Shown piece after piece: positions 38,838 to 51,246 of a stretch of DNA of 64,000 nt (within the stretch, counting starts at the first letter, position 1; each line of letters starts with the position of its first letter). The stretch is from Nissolia schottii (lineage: Eukaryota; Streptophyta; Magnoliopsida; Fabales; Fabaceae), in NCBI GenBank assembly GCA_003254905.1, contig QANU01056638.1, positions 155,717 to 219,716 on the forward strand. The letters are read 5' to 3'. A program made the translations under genes and the position numbers. Under the pieces are notes generated by a model. That model made no database searches. It was not told the DNA's origin and saw only the letters and a program-made list of their open reading frames with translations.

Positions 38838-41800
38838 TCAGGCCGCTGGTGACTGTGTAATTGCACCCACCATGTCTAGTGCCACACAGGGCTGATCATT
38901 GGGTACCTGCACCATTAAAAGCAAACAAATTACTCCATGTTATGATGAAAATGCAACAATTTCTTCTACACAGATATTTATAGATATAGATATCAACAAT
39001 AAAAGGCTTAATAGAAGATAACGTGATAGACATTCCGTATCCAAAAGAATTTGAAAGAATCCACACTCTAAATGAGACAGAACAACTGAAACAGAGAGAG
39101 ACACATATATCTGATACTATATTTTCTGAAGAGAGTATGAAGTAGGACTCTGACAGTAATGTTTCCCCCACAAGATAAAACATGTTATCAGCAACTCCCA
39201 ATTAGTAGAAGATCTGAACTGTTGGTACACACCGCCTCTCCAATTGTGTCTTTATCATTTCTTACGTTATTTTCAGTACCTTCCACTACAACCCCACTCC
39301 AAGATTCAAAGGAGTTTTATTTATTTTTATTTATGCTATATCTATGAAAATACATAAAAAAATATTTAGAAAAAAACACTGTTTTTGTTGTCCAACTTCT
39401 TATGTCCATTTTATTCTCTATTATCCTTACATGCAATTTTTAATTTTTATTTGACATTTGGCACCCACGGAGTGCGTACTTTGTAAGTGTCAAATAAATA
39501 AATAAATATATTATATATATAAATAAATCAATAAAAGTATGTGTGATAAACTTCAGTTTTATACATAATAATTAAAGACAAATTATATATACATTAGTGT
39601 CTGTGACAAGCTTTAGTTTTAAACATAATAATAATAACTCAAACATTAATGTGTATGTAATTTTTTTAAAAGGGTTAGCATGTCAAAATTCAATTACTTT
39701 TAGGAACTAAAAACTAATTTTTTTTTACAATGGTTATCAATTTAAATTTTTCATTTTTAACAAGACTTTTTTTTTCTCTGTTTCTAATAAATAAATAAAG
39801 CAAAAAAATGAGGAATAGAAAACTGCAATTTGCTAGCTATCACACATGAAAACTCATCGAATCTTGTAACTAAACAAAAAATCGTGGAATCTGGGAACAG
39901 CAAATTTATTGTTTGAAAGCTATGGATGAATGGATCCTTTTTAAAGAATGCGATCCTAAGATGATCCTCAATAAAACTACTTTCTTGTTTCCTCTTCAAG
40001 TAAAAGCATAGCTTTTCATTAAAAATCTCATAATTATTTCTCGATAAACTTTTAAATGTTATTAGAGCAAGAAAAAACTTTTTATTTTGTGCAATTTATT
40101 TTTATGAGTCATTATTATCTTTTCACTACCTTAAAATTTTAAGATACTAACTAATATGTCAAATAATAAATGATATAAAACAAAAAAATTTGTACTTTAA
40201 AAACATCAAAGAATTTCTCCCATTTTTCAAACATGCTACAAGTATATCTCACAAAATCACCACATTGACTAGTGAGAATTTTGTTTCCTCTCTTTGTTGC
40301 TTGACACTTACTAGTAAAAAATTTCTTTTCCTCTATTTGAGGTGATTATTCTATGGGTTTTGTTAAGGGCATTTGTTGGAAGAGCCAAAATTAGAAGTTT
40401 TAGGTTTATAAAGTAATTAATATCATTAAAAATATACAAATTTTACTTTTTTTTCAATAGACAATTACTATTTATACTTTTTTAACAGGAGATCAAAGGG
40501 TACTTGTGAGTAAAATTCTTATTATATTCATGTATCTTTAATAAATGATGGGGATACGATGAGGTGATGAGCACACGGCAAGTCACTCTAGATATAGTTG
40601 TTGAGACTGATGTTGACTTACAAAATGGCCAGCTCTTAGGATCCAATAGAAGTGTAGGTTTTTGTATGACCTCACAAATCCTTTGGTCGTTTTGTCTGTC
40701 CCACAATAGAGGGGTGTTCTCTCTTTCACTAAGAAATTTTGAAGCCCTTCCCACCTACACAATTAAAAAAAAGGAAATTTGGAGAGCAATGAGAAACATT
40801 GATGTTTGCTTTCACCAATCTTGAAGGGATGAATTAATAGAAAGAGAGATGCATACTTGAGTTTCTTAAGCCAAGCTTCAGTCCCTTTGGTTGCACAAAT
40901 CAGGTCAACCTATCATAGAATCACAAAGATTGTATGAGATTCATATAATTATATTTTTTAACAAACAGAGAGATTCTTACATGCTATAATAGCAAGGACT
41001 TTCTCTTGTTCTATATATTATTGAATGTGTCACACGTCAACACTCTCCCACAATACTAATATGATATGTGAAACATCCCGTAGAATACCCAAACAGGACA
41101 ATAAGATCATCAAATCACTTAAAACAAGATAAGACTAATGGGGCTTTTATATCCAATCAAGAGTCTCATCAAAATTCTTATAGAAACTAAATGAAATTAG
41201 AGTCTGGTGTGGGGAAAGGGACACTTACTTGTCCATTGTACACAGTCACATTGACCCCCTTAGCCAGAAGCTGGTCAACCTGAAAATGTTAAACCAAGAA
41301 AAATTAAGTAACCAAAAAATAAATTATATATAAAGAAAAGAAAAGAAAAATTGTACACTTATTATCTTCTTACCTCATTAATTCTTGGCCTCATAAAATC
41401 GCCTCCCAAATTTGAGAAAACATCATCAGATTGCCCTCCCCACCTGTCACCAATACATTTTTCAAATAAACATACATAACACTTTTCTCTTCGCCCGCAA
41501 TTCACGAGTATCTCGATATTCATCTACACTCACATTAGTATACATTATTTATACGGAGTCTACAAAGAATCATATAGACTTACGTGACATTCTCAGGGAT
41601 CTTTAGCTTCTTCTTTATGACACCATTTAGTAAGCTGTCAAGATCATTGTCACCACCAGGAGACGAAGAACTTAGCATCCTCATGGAAGTAAGGTATTTC
41701 GAGTAGCGCTTCATAGATATTTCTCTTAATAAACCCAGCTCCATTGCTGATAAGGTTACTGAATCACTTCCAGCATCCACTAGGAAATTGTAAAAGTCCT

Positions 41801-44583
41801 GCAGTTAAGGAAAACAATCACTGAAAAGATCCAGAATAAGCTAATTCATACACAATTCTAAATAGCTTGTTTGGATTTCCGGTGGGAGACCAAAATCACT
41901 TCTAGAGGGTAGTGGACATGATTCTATGTGGAAAAAAAATTGATGTTTGGATGTTTCCGTTAAAAATCAATTCTAGCACTTAGAATTGTTTCTGAAAGAA
42001 GCGAAAACTCATTGCTTTCTATCAAAATCACTTTTAGATGAACTACCGAACATAGATCAATTTACATCAAAATCACTTTAACTAAAATCAATTTTGCAAA
42101 AGCAGAACCAAACACAAACTAAATCAATTTTGCAAAAGCAGAACCAAACACAAACTAAGACTTTTTGGTGGCAGTACATTAGTTAGTAGTGCATTGTGAA
42201 GGTTGAATGGTAAATTATCTGTACCACATTGTTGCTGCTTTGGCTAATCAAGTTCTCAAGTTCACCCCATGAGCTGGTTGCATCAACAAATTTTCCATCC
42301 ACAAGTTGCTGCTTGATCTTCTCAGCTAAACTGATCCTCTAAAATGGGTTTGTTAGATAAAAATGGTAACAGAGAAAATTGCCATCCTATAGAATAATAA
42401 TACTGTTTGCTTTAAACTTTAATTATAGAGTAAAGCCCAGAATTGAACCTCATGAAAATATGACTGAATAAGTTAGTCCCTAACGTCAAATTAATATTTT
42501 TTTAGAGGCTAATAATATATTTGACAATCTAAACTGTCCATAGAAAGGACTAATAATTTGACTCATTTTTAATTCTTAGAGACTCTGTGAGAGTTTTCAT
42601 TTCTCAAGGACGAAATTTGTCCAATGATATTTTTCTCAAGAACCAATTTGAGGATTTACTCGTGTTTGGAAAAACAGATTTACCTGTTTGATTTTTGCAA
42701 TCCAACGTCATCAATCCGGGAGAGGTCTTTAAGAAGAGGACCCCATGATAACTGCAATGATACGGATTGAATTTGAATATGAGAAAAATGTCAAAGTTCA
42801 ACAACATGAATGAGCTGGTGGGTACAACAACTCTTATGACATACCACAAAGTCTTCTGGGGAGATCCAACTGTCCCCTAATGCCACACCTACACAAGAAA
42901 AAAAAGGTTACTCTGTTCTTTAACTATATAATGTAGAAAGGACCCATCATTTCTTAATGACAAAGAAATTAACAAGTTAAACCCATTCATAAGCCAGATT
43001 TGTTTTCAATCGTCACAGAGAGGGCAAGTCTTGACCCAATAATAATATTGTTGTCTTGTGACCTGAAAGTCCGCGGTCACAGGTTTAAATCTTAGAAGTA
43101 GTCTTTCTACTTGCAAGGTAAGACCAGTACAAATACCTTCCCTAGACTCCATGAGGCCTTGTGGACTCGATGGCGTTTGGATCCTATCCTTAGAGAGAGA
43201 CATTGGAGACATAAACATGTTTAGAGAAAGGAATCAAGACAATAATTCCAAAATTATCCTTGTCTTAAGACAAATTTCAAGTTTTGTAACACAAAAAGGG
43301 AGGAACACGAATCTCTATTGTCTTCGTCGTTTCTATCCCAGTACAGGAACTAATTGACCCTTTTCTATAATTTGAAGAACACAAATTTGGAATATGACTG
43401 GAGGGGAAAAGGATTACCTCCAAGGCTAAGCTTCAATTTCTTTTCTTCAATAGCTTTCAGAGCAGACAATCCAAGAGTGACAGCAAATTTGCCACCATAA
43501 GACTCAGCCACTATGAAGAGAGGGCTCTTCAGGAGGCTCTCATTACTGTTGAACAGCTCAATCAACAATGTGGTCAAATCAGTGGCTGCTTCATCATCTG
43601 TTTTCACAAACAGGTTCTTTTCCTCCACAAAACTGTACCCAGTTCCAACTGGATTGTCCTATGTCACAACATCGAAAATGCATTGATTTGATGAGAACTT
43701 GAGAGAAACCACAAATTGAAAAGAATCAAAGAAAACACAAAAAAGAAAAAAATAATAAAAAAAAATCAGCTTGAATCATCTAACTGTCTCAATAGAAAGG
43801 GCATTCCAGTGCTCCCATCTGATAGGGTCTGGACTGTTTCCAGAATTTGAACCAGCAACTTTTAGGTCATAAGGCAGCAACCTTATTGTCACGCCGAGAC
43901 TCACCCTCAACTAAATGCCTCAATAAATTTAAAAAGAAAAAGACTCTTTCATTATAAATGAGTTACCACAAACAAGAGATCTCCTTTTCTCAACCATGTG
44001 GAGTTCCTTGGCTTCAAATTGGTGTCCAATGGCCCAACCTCTTCAAAATTCCCAATCCCAACTCCTGAAGCACCCTATCAAATGATTTTGAAGGGAAAAA
44101 AACAATCCCCATTCAGAACAAAAAATAAGTAAATTAAAAATATGGAATTTGCTCCTTGTTCAAATTACATCCCCAATCTAAATTCAAAAACCATTACTCA
44201 CAGGTCCACCCTGCAACCACAGAATAACAGGCCACGGCTTTGATGGATCCTCCACTCTATAGGGACTTTTGTACAGCCACCAGAACATGTGTGCTTCTGT
44301 GATAACCAAAAAAAAAAAAAAGTTAAAAGTGATGTAATGTAACTATTAGCTGCTACTATAGTGAAAATTCACTTTCGTATGTGACAGGACACACCGTGGA
44401 ATGTGGGGAAATTGAAGAAATTTGAACGAATTTGGGGGACTTACTGGGTCTGACTTCAACATATCCCCATTCCTCAGAGCCGTCTTGGGTGCCCAAAGCA
44501 GATGCGACAAACATTCGTCCATGAAAGAAAAGGCCAAAGAAGAGCAGAAGAAGAATGGTGACACGGTCACAAAGCTTTGCCAT
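38838..44583 (-). CDS. SCPL51: Serine carboxypeptidase-like 51 (S10 family)
   Basis: A peptidase family S10 enzyme expected in the secretory pathway, vacuole or apoplast; the substrate is unknown. Coding exons in transcript order: 44445-44583, 44202-44296, 43967-44074, 43418-43658, 42845-42888, 42684-42751, 42225-42336, 41584-41798, 41374-41443, 41229-41279, 40857-40909, 40622-40754, 38838-38906. The frame closes to 465 aa (Arabidopsis SCPL51 is about 461, from memory). Seen: a hydrophobic signal peptide (MAKLCDRVTILLLLFFGLFF), WLQGGPGASG, the nucleophile motif ESYGG with Ser167, the catalytic Asp383 in NGQVDLICAT, and His442 in the AGHFVP context. The triad order Ser-Asp-His and the spacing fit S10, so the enzyme should be active. 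NST and NES are possible N-glycosylation sites. Exon 7 needs the second of two overlapping AG acceptors (see findings). Introns hold a SINE (43022-43175) and a MITE (about 41877-42164). Confidence 0.92.
41877..42164. mobile_element. MITE-like insertion in an SCPL51 intron
   Basis: The left edge reads GCTTGTTTGGATTTCCGG and the right edge AACCAAACACAAACTAA, which is roughly inverse. A 36-bp unit containing TTTTGCAAAAGCAGAACCAA is present twice in tandem at the right end. The interior repeats AAAATCACTTT-like blocks. It lies between exons 7 and 8. The target duplication is uncertain. Confidence 0.45.
43022..43175 (+). mobile_element. Au-type tRNA-derived SINE in an SCPL51 intron
   Basis: GGGCAAGTCTTGACCCAATA (box A region), GTTGTCTTGTGACCTGAAAG, then GGTCACAGGTTTAAATCTTA (box B region), TTGCAAGGTAAGACC and a GACTCCATGAGGCCTTGTGG tail: the order of blocks in the widespread plant Au SINE. 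It is diverged and decayed at box B. It lies in the intron between 42889 and 43417. Confidence 0.6.
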
Positions 44584-44647
44584 TTGAAGAAAATGGAGAA
44601 AGCAATTGGCAGAATCAGAGCAGAGGATATGTGATAGGTTATGTGGT

Positions 44648-44657
44648 AATTTATAGC
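44648..44657 (-). promoter_or_regulatory. candidate TATA box of SCPL51
   Basis: On the minus strand the sequence is CTATAAATTA, about 65 bp upstream of the ATG at 44583. That would put transcription start near 44620 and leave a short 5' UTR. Support is positional only. Confidence 0.4.
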
Positions 44658-45292
44658 ATTGGAGAAGAGATGGCTACTGACTAGTAAGCCAAAATGTGAA
44701 AGCTTCTTGTTTGTGTTGAGGGTCCACAGCTTTGGCGATAAATGCAAGTAAGGGAAGAGAGAGACTCATCTAGTACTATATTTTTATTTTTTAATCTGGC
44801 AATTAAATTTGATTAATATCTGGTTGGGTTCAAGTTATAAAAATCGGAGGGAGTAATGATCATAAATGCTTGGGGGACACATCATTAAAGCAATTGTAAT
44901 TACTTTTATTATGTGTACTAAGGAATAACATGTTAAACTTACGTTTAACTAAAAAAAATTTATTACTCTGTTAATTTCATGTTATACGCTATTTTTATTT
45001 TTTGATACATTTATAAATCATTATATTTGAATGTAAATTGTACTCAAGTATTTTAATTTATGAATATATATATATATAAAATTGTTAACAAATACTCTTA
45101 GGATTTTGGTTAAAATAACATATATAATATTAAAAAATGTGAAAGTTATATGTTTTAAAACTTCTTATTTTAAATTTTTTTAATCAATGTTTTTAAGACA
45201 TCAACTAATAAAAACCCTAAAAAAATAAAAAGACACATAATATAAAACTGAGGAAGATAATTTAGTTTGAGCTCGATTAATTTATTAAAATA

Positions 45293-45559
45293 CTCCATTT
45301 GTCAGTTTCTTTTGTTGTTTCTTAAACAAAAATTTATAAAACATTAATTGTCATTTAATTAAATTAAGAAAATGTTAAATATATTTTTTAGACTTATATA
45401 ATTATTATTTTTCATACTGTCTATAATACTTAATAATTATAACATTTATTGCTCATAATTAATTTTATTTATACATTTTATATTTTCTCTTAATGTCAAT
45501 TAAATAATTTCTTAAATGATATGGTTTTATCTTTAAAAAAGATAGAGAGAGAGAGGGAG
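45293..45559. mobile_element. Stowaway-like MITE
   Basis: Begins CTCCATTTGTCAG and ends GAGAGGGAG, both bounded by TA (45291-45292 and 45560-45561). The 267-bp element is AT-rich, has no coding capacity and carries short imperfect inverted ends. It fits the Tc1/mariner-derived Stowaway pattern. Confidence 0.45.
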
Positions 45560-45841
45560 TATAAAACTACCCACGAGTGAATTTATAAAACTATTGATGA
45601 GTTAATTTGAAACAAGTAGACAAAAGATGGGTCAACTAGGGGTGACTAGTAATGGCATGCACTTCAATGCTTCTATCATGAGGTAAGATTATCCTTAAAA
45701 GCAACAAGGTAAAAAACACCAGCCCCTCTTCTAATACAACTAGAGACGAGAGAGAGTGCAACCGAAAAAGTGAGTGCGAGCTTGTGGGGCCTAAAACTGG
45801 AAAGATATTTTAGCGGGTAAAAAGTATTCCCCTCTCAATTT

Positions 45842-46031
45842 TTTTTTAGGTTATCTGTCTGATAGCTAAGGCTTAGCCTTAATTAATTCGGGTTGACCTG
45901 AGTCGTGTACCTGACTATGGCGGGTGAGTCTTCCAACGGGGATAACTACGTACACAAAGTCTCAAACACAGGACTTTGCTTAAGCGATACCAAACTACTT
46001 ACCACTTGGACCAACCTCCGTTAATTTTCCT
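45842..46031 (-). mobile_element. tRNA-derived SINE with target-site duplication
   Basis: Read on the minus strand it starts GGAGGTTGGTCCAAGTGGTA (A-box type), continues to TCCTGTGTTTGAGACTTTG (B-box type) about 40 bp later, and ends TAACCTAAAAAA. The flanks share CTCTCAATTT at 45832-45841 and 46032-46041. Head, promoter boxes, tail and duplication are all present, so this is essentially a full-length insertion of about 190 bp. Confidence 0.7.
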
Positions 46032-46041
46032 CTCTCAATTT

Positions 46042-47495
46042 GTTAAAGTAACAAGTAGTCTTAATCTTTACGTAAAATAGCATTTTGTTCCATTTAAGTT
46101 TTGTTTGGTAAAGGCTTTTTTTTTATGACGTGTTCTTACTTTTCAAAAGTATAAAATCAATATTTTGCGTTTAATAAATTGAAAAACTTGAGAGTTTTTA
46201 CTCTTAATTTTTAAAAATTAGGAGTATTTTTTACAATTATTAACACAGAGTTTTTAGAGTTAGTTCTAATTCTTTAATCTTTTAAAAATTCAACCAAACT
46301 TTAACTTCAATAAATGTGGTACTTCAAATCACTCCCCCCCCCCCAATCTAAATTCTAAAACCATTACTCCCTGGTCTGGTCCACCCTGCAACCACATAGC
46401 AAAGGTGAAGATTAAATTCAATGTTTAAATTATTTATATTATTATAGTGATAAATATATGTTTCATTAAAATCATATAATTTATTTATTTTATATTATTA
46501 TTCAACAATTACATGTGGTTTAAAAGAATATTTAAAAAAAATATTCCTTCTAAACTAACACTTTAATTAGTTGCTAGTTATTAAATGGGGTGGGATGTTA
46601 TTTTGCATAAAGATTAGAGTTTGTCACTATTTTAATAAACCTTGAAGGTGGTGGATGTTTTTTTTTTCATGTTTTATTTATAAGATATTTTTATTATTAT
46701 TTTAAGAGAAATGTTACAATACTTTTTTTTAATGAAATACCGCATCAATTGAAGAACTTCACATCCCATTACATGTGAAAATCATGAAGTGTTGTGAGAT
46801 AAGTAATAAAATGTAGTTATTTTTTTTATGAGTCTAGAGATCATTTTCTCTTCTTAGATGAAATTATATTGAGATGCAAAACCTTTTTTTAAAGATAAAT
46901 ATTTTTTTGTCAAATATATTATATGCACATTTGGCACATGACCAAAAGATATGTTACTTGAGTTACTAACTTTTGACGTGCCTATATTTTTTAAGTGATT
47001 CATATAATATTACTTTATTGAGCTGCGGGTTTTATTAAAATTTAATTCAATAATAAATAAAAATGTAAGTTAGAATAATATCTTATAAGTACAAAAATGC
47101 AACTCATTTTTTTCTGAATAAAAAATAAAAAGTCCTTTGCCCCTATAAAGAAAAAAATCCTCTAACATCAATGATGATGCTTATTATAATGGAGAATTAC
47201 AAAGACTGCGAGAATATAGAATTGTTGTCCTCACTAATCACGAGGATATCAAATCATTCTTAAAATTTATCAAGATTCTTTAAAGATATGAAAATTATTT
47301 TATGTTTTTATTCTAAAATCAGTTAAAATATGTTGAAAAATTACTCAAATTAAGTCGGATCACCCAATATATAGAAATGTGAACTTTCACTCTTTCAGTT
47401 AGACCAAAAAGTCTATTTATATTTTCTATATTCAATGTAAAAAAATAATATCTGATTTTGTAATTAACAACTTCATAAACCAAATAATTTAATTA
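46042..47495. other. AT-rich intergenic, nothing recognised
   Basis: Long A/T runs, no coding-like frame and no clear inverted repeats. A C run lies near 46335. I see no regulatory element that can be supported. Confidence 0.5.
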
Positions 47496-47648
47496 CTCAA
47501 TTCGTCCACGGTTAACGGTCATTTTTTTTATTTTTAGATATATAGTTAACTCAATGCACTATTTAAATGTAAATTATATTTAGATATATTGAGTTAACAA
47601 TGTAATTAGAAATATAAAAAAATAACAATTAATATTAGACAAATGGAG
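47496..47648. mobile_element. Stowaway-like MITE, 153 bp
   Basis: The left end CTCAATTCGTCCACGGTTAA and the reverse of the right end (CTCCATTTGTCTAATATTAA) are imperfect inverted repeats of about 50 bp, meeting around GAGTTAAC/GTTAACTC. It is bounded by TA at 47494-47495 and 47649-47650. It can fold into one long hairpin. Confidence 0.6.
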
Positions 47649-48548
47649 TAACATTAACATCTTTCTATTAATAATGAAATAGTTTATGAAATTAATAATT
47701 TTTTATTGGAAGATCCCTATCCTATACAAGAAGACATTTTGTCGTTCAAATCGTTTAATTCGATTCCTAATAATAAGGTCTGAATATCAATCAAAATTTA
47801 AAAAAATAACACATTTTGTTGTGGACAAAAAAAAAGTCCACCCACCTCTTCTTTTAATTTAAGTAACACAGACACAGAACACGATAAAACACTGATTTCA
47901 AAAATTTATAAGACACAGACACAACATATATATGTGTATAAAATTTAAGATTTATAATAATATCTAATATTTTCATTAGTGTTAAACTATTAATTTTTAA
48001 TGCTTTCTAAACCCATTTCTTAATATATGGAGCATTCTAAATAGTTTCACGTGTAAATACTTACTAATTTTTTAAGAGTCCATATTATTATAAAATTATT
48101 TAGTATTAATTTTTTTTTTGCTTAGACATGACTTGGACACAACGCAAAGAAACTTTTGAATATAACTCGGACATACATGGACACAATAATAAATCATAAA
48201 TATTTTATTTAGACACTTTTAGACACATAGAACACAAGTGCCTGACGAGTCAATGTTGGTGTTCGTAGTGTGTCAAACACGCAACCGTGAGAGTCTCACA
48301 AAGTGTTCATGCTTCCTAACTTTTAATCAACTTATAGTTATGTTTAATTTTATAATTTTATATTACTCACATTAGGTACTCCTTAATTAATTACTGAAGA
48401 ATTTTATTACCAAAAAGCTATTGAAGAGTTTAATTAACTTCTCCCTCTTAATAATGAGATAGTGTATGATGTTAATAATTGTTGAAAGATTCTCTCTCCA
48501 TCCACTAATGCATGTCACTTTGACAAAAATACACTTATTAAAAATTTA

Positions 48549-48853
48549 CTCCCTTCATTTTCTTTTAACTATCCAATTTTGACCTTTTAAAGTTTTCAAA
48601 TATTTGTCCATTTGTAATATTTATGTGCAATTATTTATTTTCTTTCATTTATACTTTTAGTTGTCGTGAAACATTTATTAATATAATTGATGTGAGGAGA
48701 ATAATAATTATATTGGAAATAGAAATTTGTATTTAATATAAATATAATTTTATCAATTCATATATCATTTTATATATTTACCAAGATGTTTTTCGTTTAT
48801 GTCTTAATATGTGCATTGTTTGGTTTTGGACAAATAAAACAGAACGAGTTGAG
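48549..48853. mobile_element. Stowaway-like MITE, diverged
   Basis: Begins CTCCCTTCATTTTCTTTTAA and its right end on the other strand reads CTCAACTCGTTCTGTTTTAT. TA lies at both borders (48547-48548 and 48854-48855). The inverted repeat is short and degraded. Confidence 0.4.
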
Positions 48854-49415
48854 TATTTAATTATAGCACTAACAATAATTAATTGTTAACCTCATATATC
48901 TTCATGTGTAAGTTAACAATTTTTACATTTTATTTTGGACAAAAAAATTCACACAATTTCCGTTTAATGTTTTTTGCTAGTATTTTGTCACTAGAGACAG
49001 TTATTTGAGTACTATCAAACACTTAAGTGTGAATGACTTTTTAAGCTAAGATTCGAACCATAATTTGTCATGTTGTGATAGACTAACTTATTTTTTCTAG
49101 AGTAATGCAAAGTTGGCATGCATCTCTTCTTTTAGTCAACTATTCTATTTTGATTATACTTAGTAAACAATCTACTTTAAAATATATATTTTTTTAATTC
49201 TAAAAAAAATTAATTTTATTTAACCTTGGCTATGGAAGCTAAAATAAAATTTTTTAAGTTGATTTAGTAATTAATGTTATTAAAAATATATAAATTTTAC
49301 ATTTTTAATATAAAATTACTACATATGTTTTTTTAACAAGTGCCCTTAAAATATTTGTTAGCAAAAAAATCCAAAAAATTACATTTCGATAATTACTAAT
49401 AACAACAAATTAGTT

Positions 49416-49442
49416 TTATATATATATATATATATATATATA
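49416..49442. repeat. TA dinucleotide microsatellite
   Basis: A run of about 13 TA units in AT-rich intergenic DNA, immediately left of the region with gypsy-like features. Confidence 0.9.
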
Positions 49443-49856
49443 AAGCCTGACACCCTTAACTAACATGCTCATACAAATCCCCCAACTAAATTTTGCAACT
49501 ATTTGTATGAATTTTGCAACTAAATTTCCGTTTGTGCACTCTGTCGTTATGCTGACGTAGCAGGAAAAAGCCAAGCACTCGTGGGAACTTCTTCTCACCA
49601 CCCTCACCATCAACAAAAACTCTTAGGAAGTAATTAAATTTAGCTTACTCATCTCCTTGGTGATCTTTAAGTGTTGTGTGTAATATATGAAAATTATAAT
49701 GGATTATGTGCTAGATGTTATGTTAACGATGCATGTATGATTTTATGTTTTCTTGGAGTTGAAAATAGGTTGTGGTGGTTGTTGGAATTACGTGGTGAAG
49801 TGTGCATGGAATAGTGTTGAATATGCTCCTGATTTCTATTAACAGCGCAGACCTTT

Positions 49857-50092
49857 GGTCATTCAAATGACTAGGCATGGTCATTCAAATGAATCATTGA
49901 TTTTACTAAACCGAGAGCAAAATATCCAGGTCATTCGAATGACTAAGGAATGGTCATTCGAACCGATAGCAAAATATTCAGGTCATTCGAATGACTAAGG
50001 AATGGTCATTCGAATGAATCATTGATTTTACTAAACTGGGAGCAAAACATTCAAGTCATTCGAATGAATTTTGATTGGTCATTCGAATGACT
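49857..50092. repeat. array of eight palindromic GGTCATTCGAATGACT-type units
   Basis: Eight copies of a 16-mer close to GGTCATTCGAATGACT occur in pairs. Members of a pair are 6-7 bp apart, and pairs are separated by an ATTGATTTTACTAAAC and GAGCAAAATAT spacer. The first two copies have TTCAAA in place of TTCGAA, and one copy is truncated after TTCGAA. The core CATTCGAATG is a perfect palindrome. Confidence 0.85.
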
Positions 50093-51246
50093 CAGGTTTT
50101 TAGCTCTCTGTCTCCAAATTTTCCTCATTTATTGGGATGTGAATCATGTATTGTGTAGTAAATATGGTATGATGATGAAAATGATTATGTATTACGTGTT
50201 AACATTATGTTATGCATCATGAGGACATGGTTGTCATTCAGGCTTTAGGACAACATTAGATAAGTAGAAGTTATCACCTAACTCCATTAAAGATCATAAA
50301 TGAACCTTAGGGAAAATGTAAGATCTTAAGAAGGTTTATGCCACAGTGGGCCCGATATACCTTAAAGATAAGTACACAGATATGTAGTAGGAAATCCCCC
50401 CCTTTCTTGGCACGTCAGGCATGACAAGCCCCTTGTCAGTCTAGTAAGAAGGACTGGTTTTATGACGAAGAAATGCAGGCTTAGACCTGAATGCAGGCTT
50501 CATCCTGATCCAAGAAAGTAAAGTAAAGTCTAAGCTTTCACTTCATGACCTTTAAAAAACAAGTGTGTCCCCAAGTGGTAACCCTAAGAAAGTCAAGCAA
50601 GTCAAGAAGAAAGTCCAAGAAGTATGAGCCTACTCCTGGCGTCAATGTAAGGGTGGACCCCCTCACCATTCCACAAGTAGGATGATTAATTACCTATCGC
50701 CGCTCGATGTAATATGCTTTCATGCATTCGTGGTTAGCTACTACCCAGGTAATAGCGCTGCTTGGTCGTCAATGATATGGAAACAAAGTAGGTTGTACTC
50801 CCCAGGGGACGACGACCCCACGGACTACAAAGGAGAACGATGGGCATAAAGTAACGAGAAGGACGCAGCCCTAAGGTGTGTAAGAGCCCCTTTATGCATG
50901 ATATTTTATGTGATGTATGCGCGTACCATATGTAGGGCATCAGGTCTTCAAGGAGAATGCCTTTATACGATATATATATAACCTATATATAACCTATACG
51001 AGACGAGTAAGTAATAGAAAACGCGACTAAGCATAAGATAAAGATTAGAACTACCCAGTCACTTAGTAAAGTAGATAAAGCTGCTCAAGATTGGAGAATA
51101 ATAAAATAAAGTAGGAAATTTAGTATGTATGACACTTAGAGATCTTCTGAGTGGCCTGGATCACAACCAAGTTAACAAGAGTAGTACACGCTAGAGTTTT
51201 TCACTAAGGACGAAATTTTTTCACCCCCACTCGCTTGTGACTCTAG

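Noticed and set aside
44836..44853. GGAGGGAGTA as a Stowaway end
   Set aside because: It looks like a right terminus, but no matching left terminus is present at lower coordinates.
49857..50092. CRISPR-like array
   Set aside because: The units are palindromes in pairs without unique spacers of constant length, in plant nuclear DNA next to retroelement sequence.
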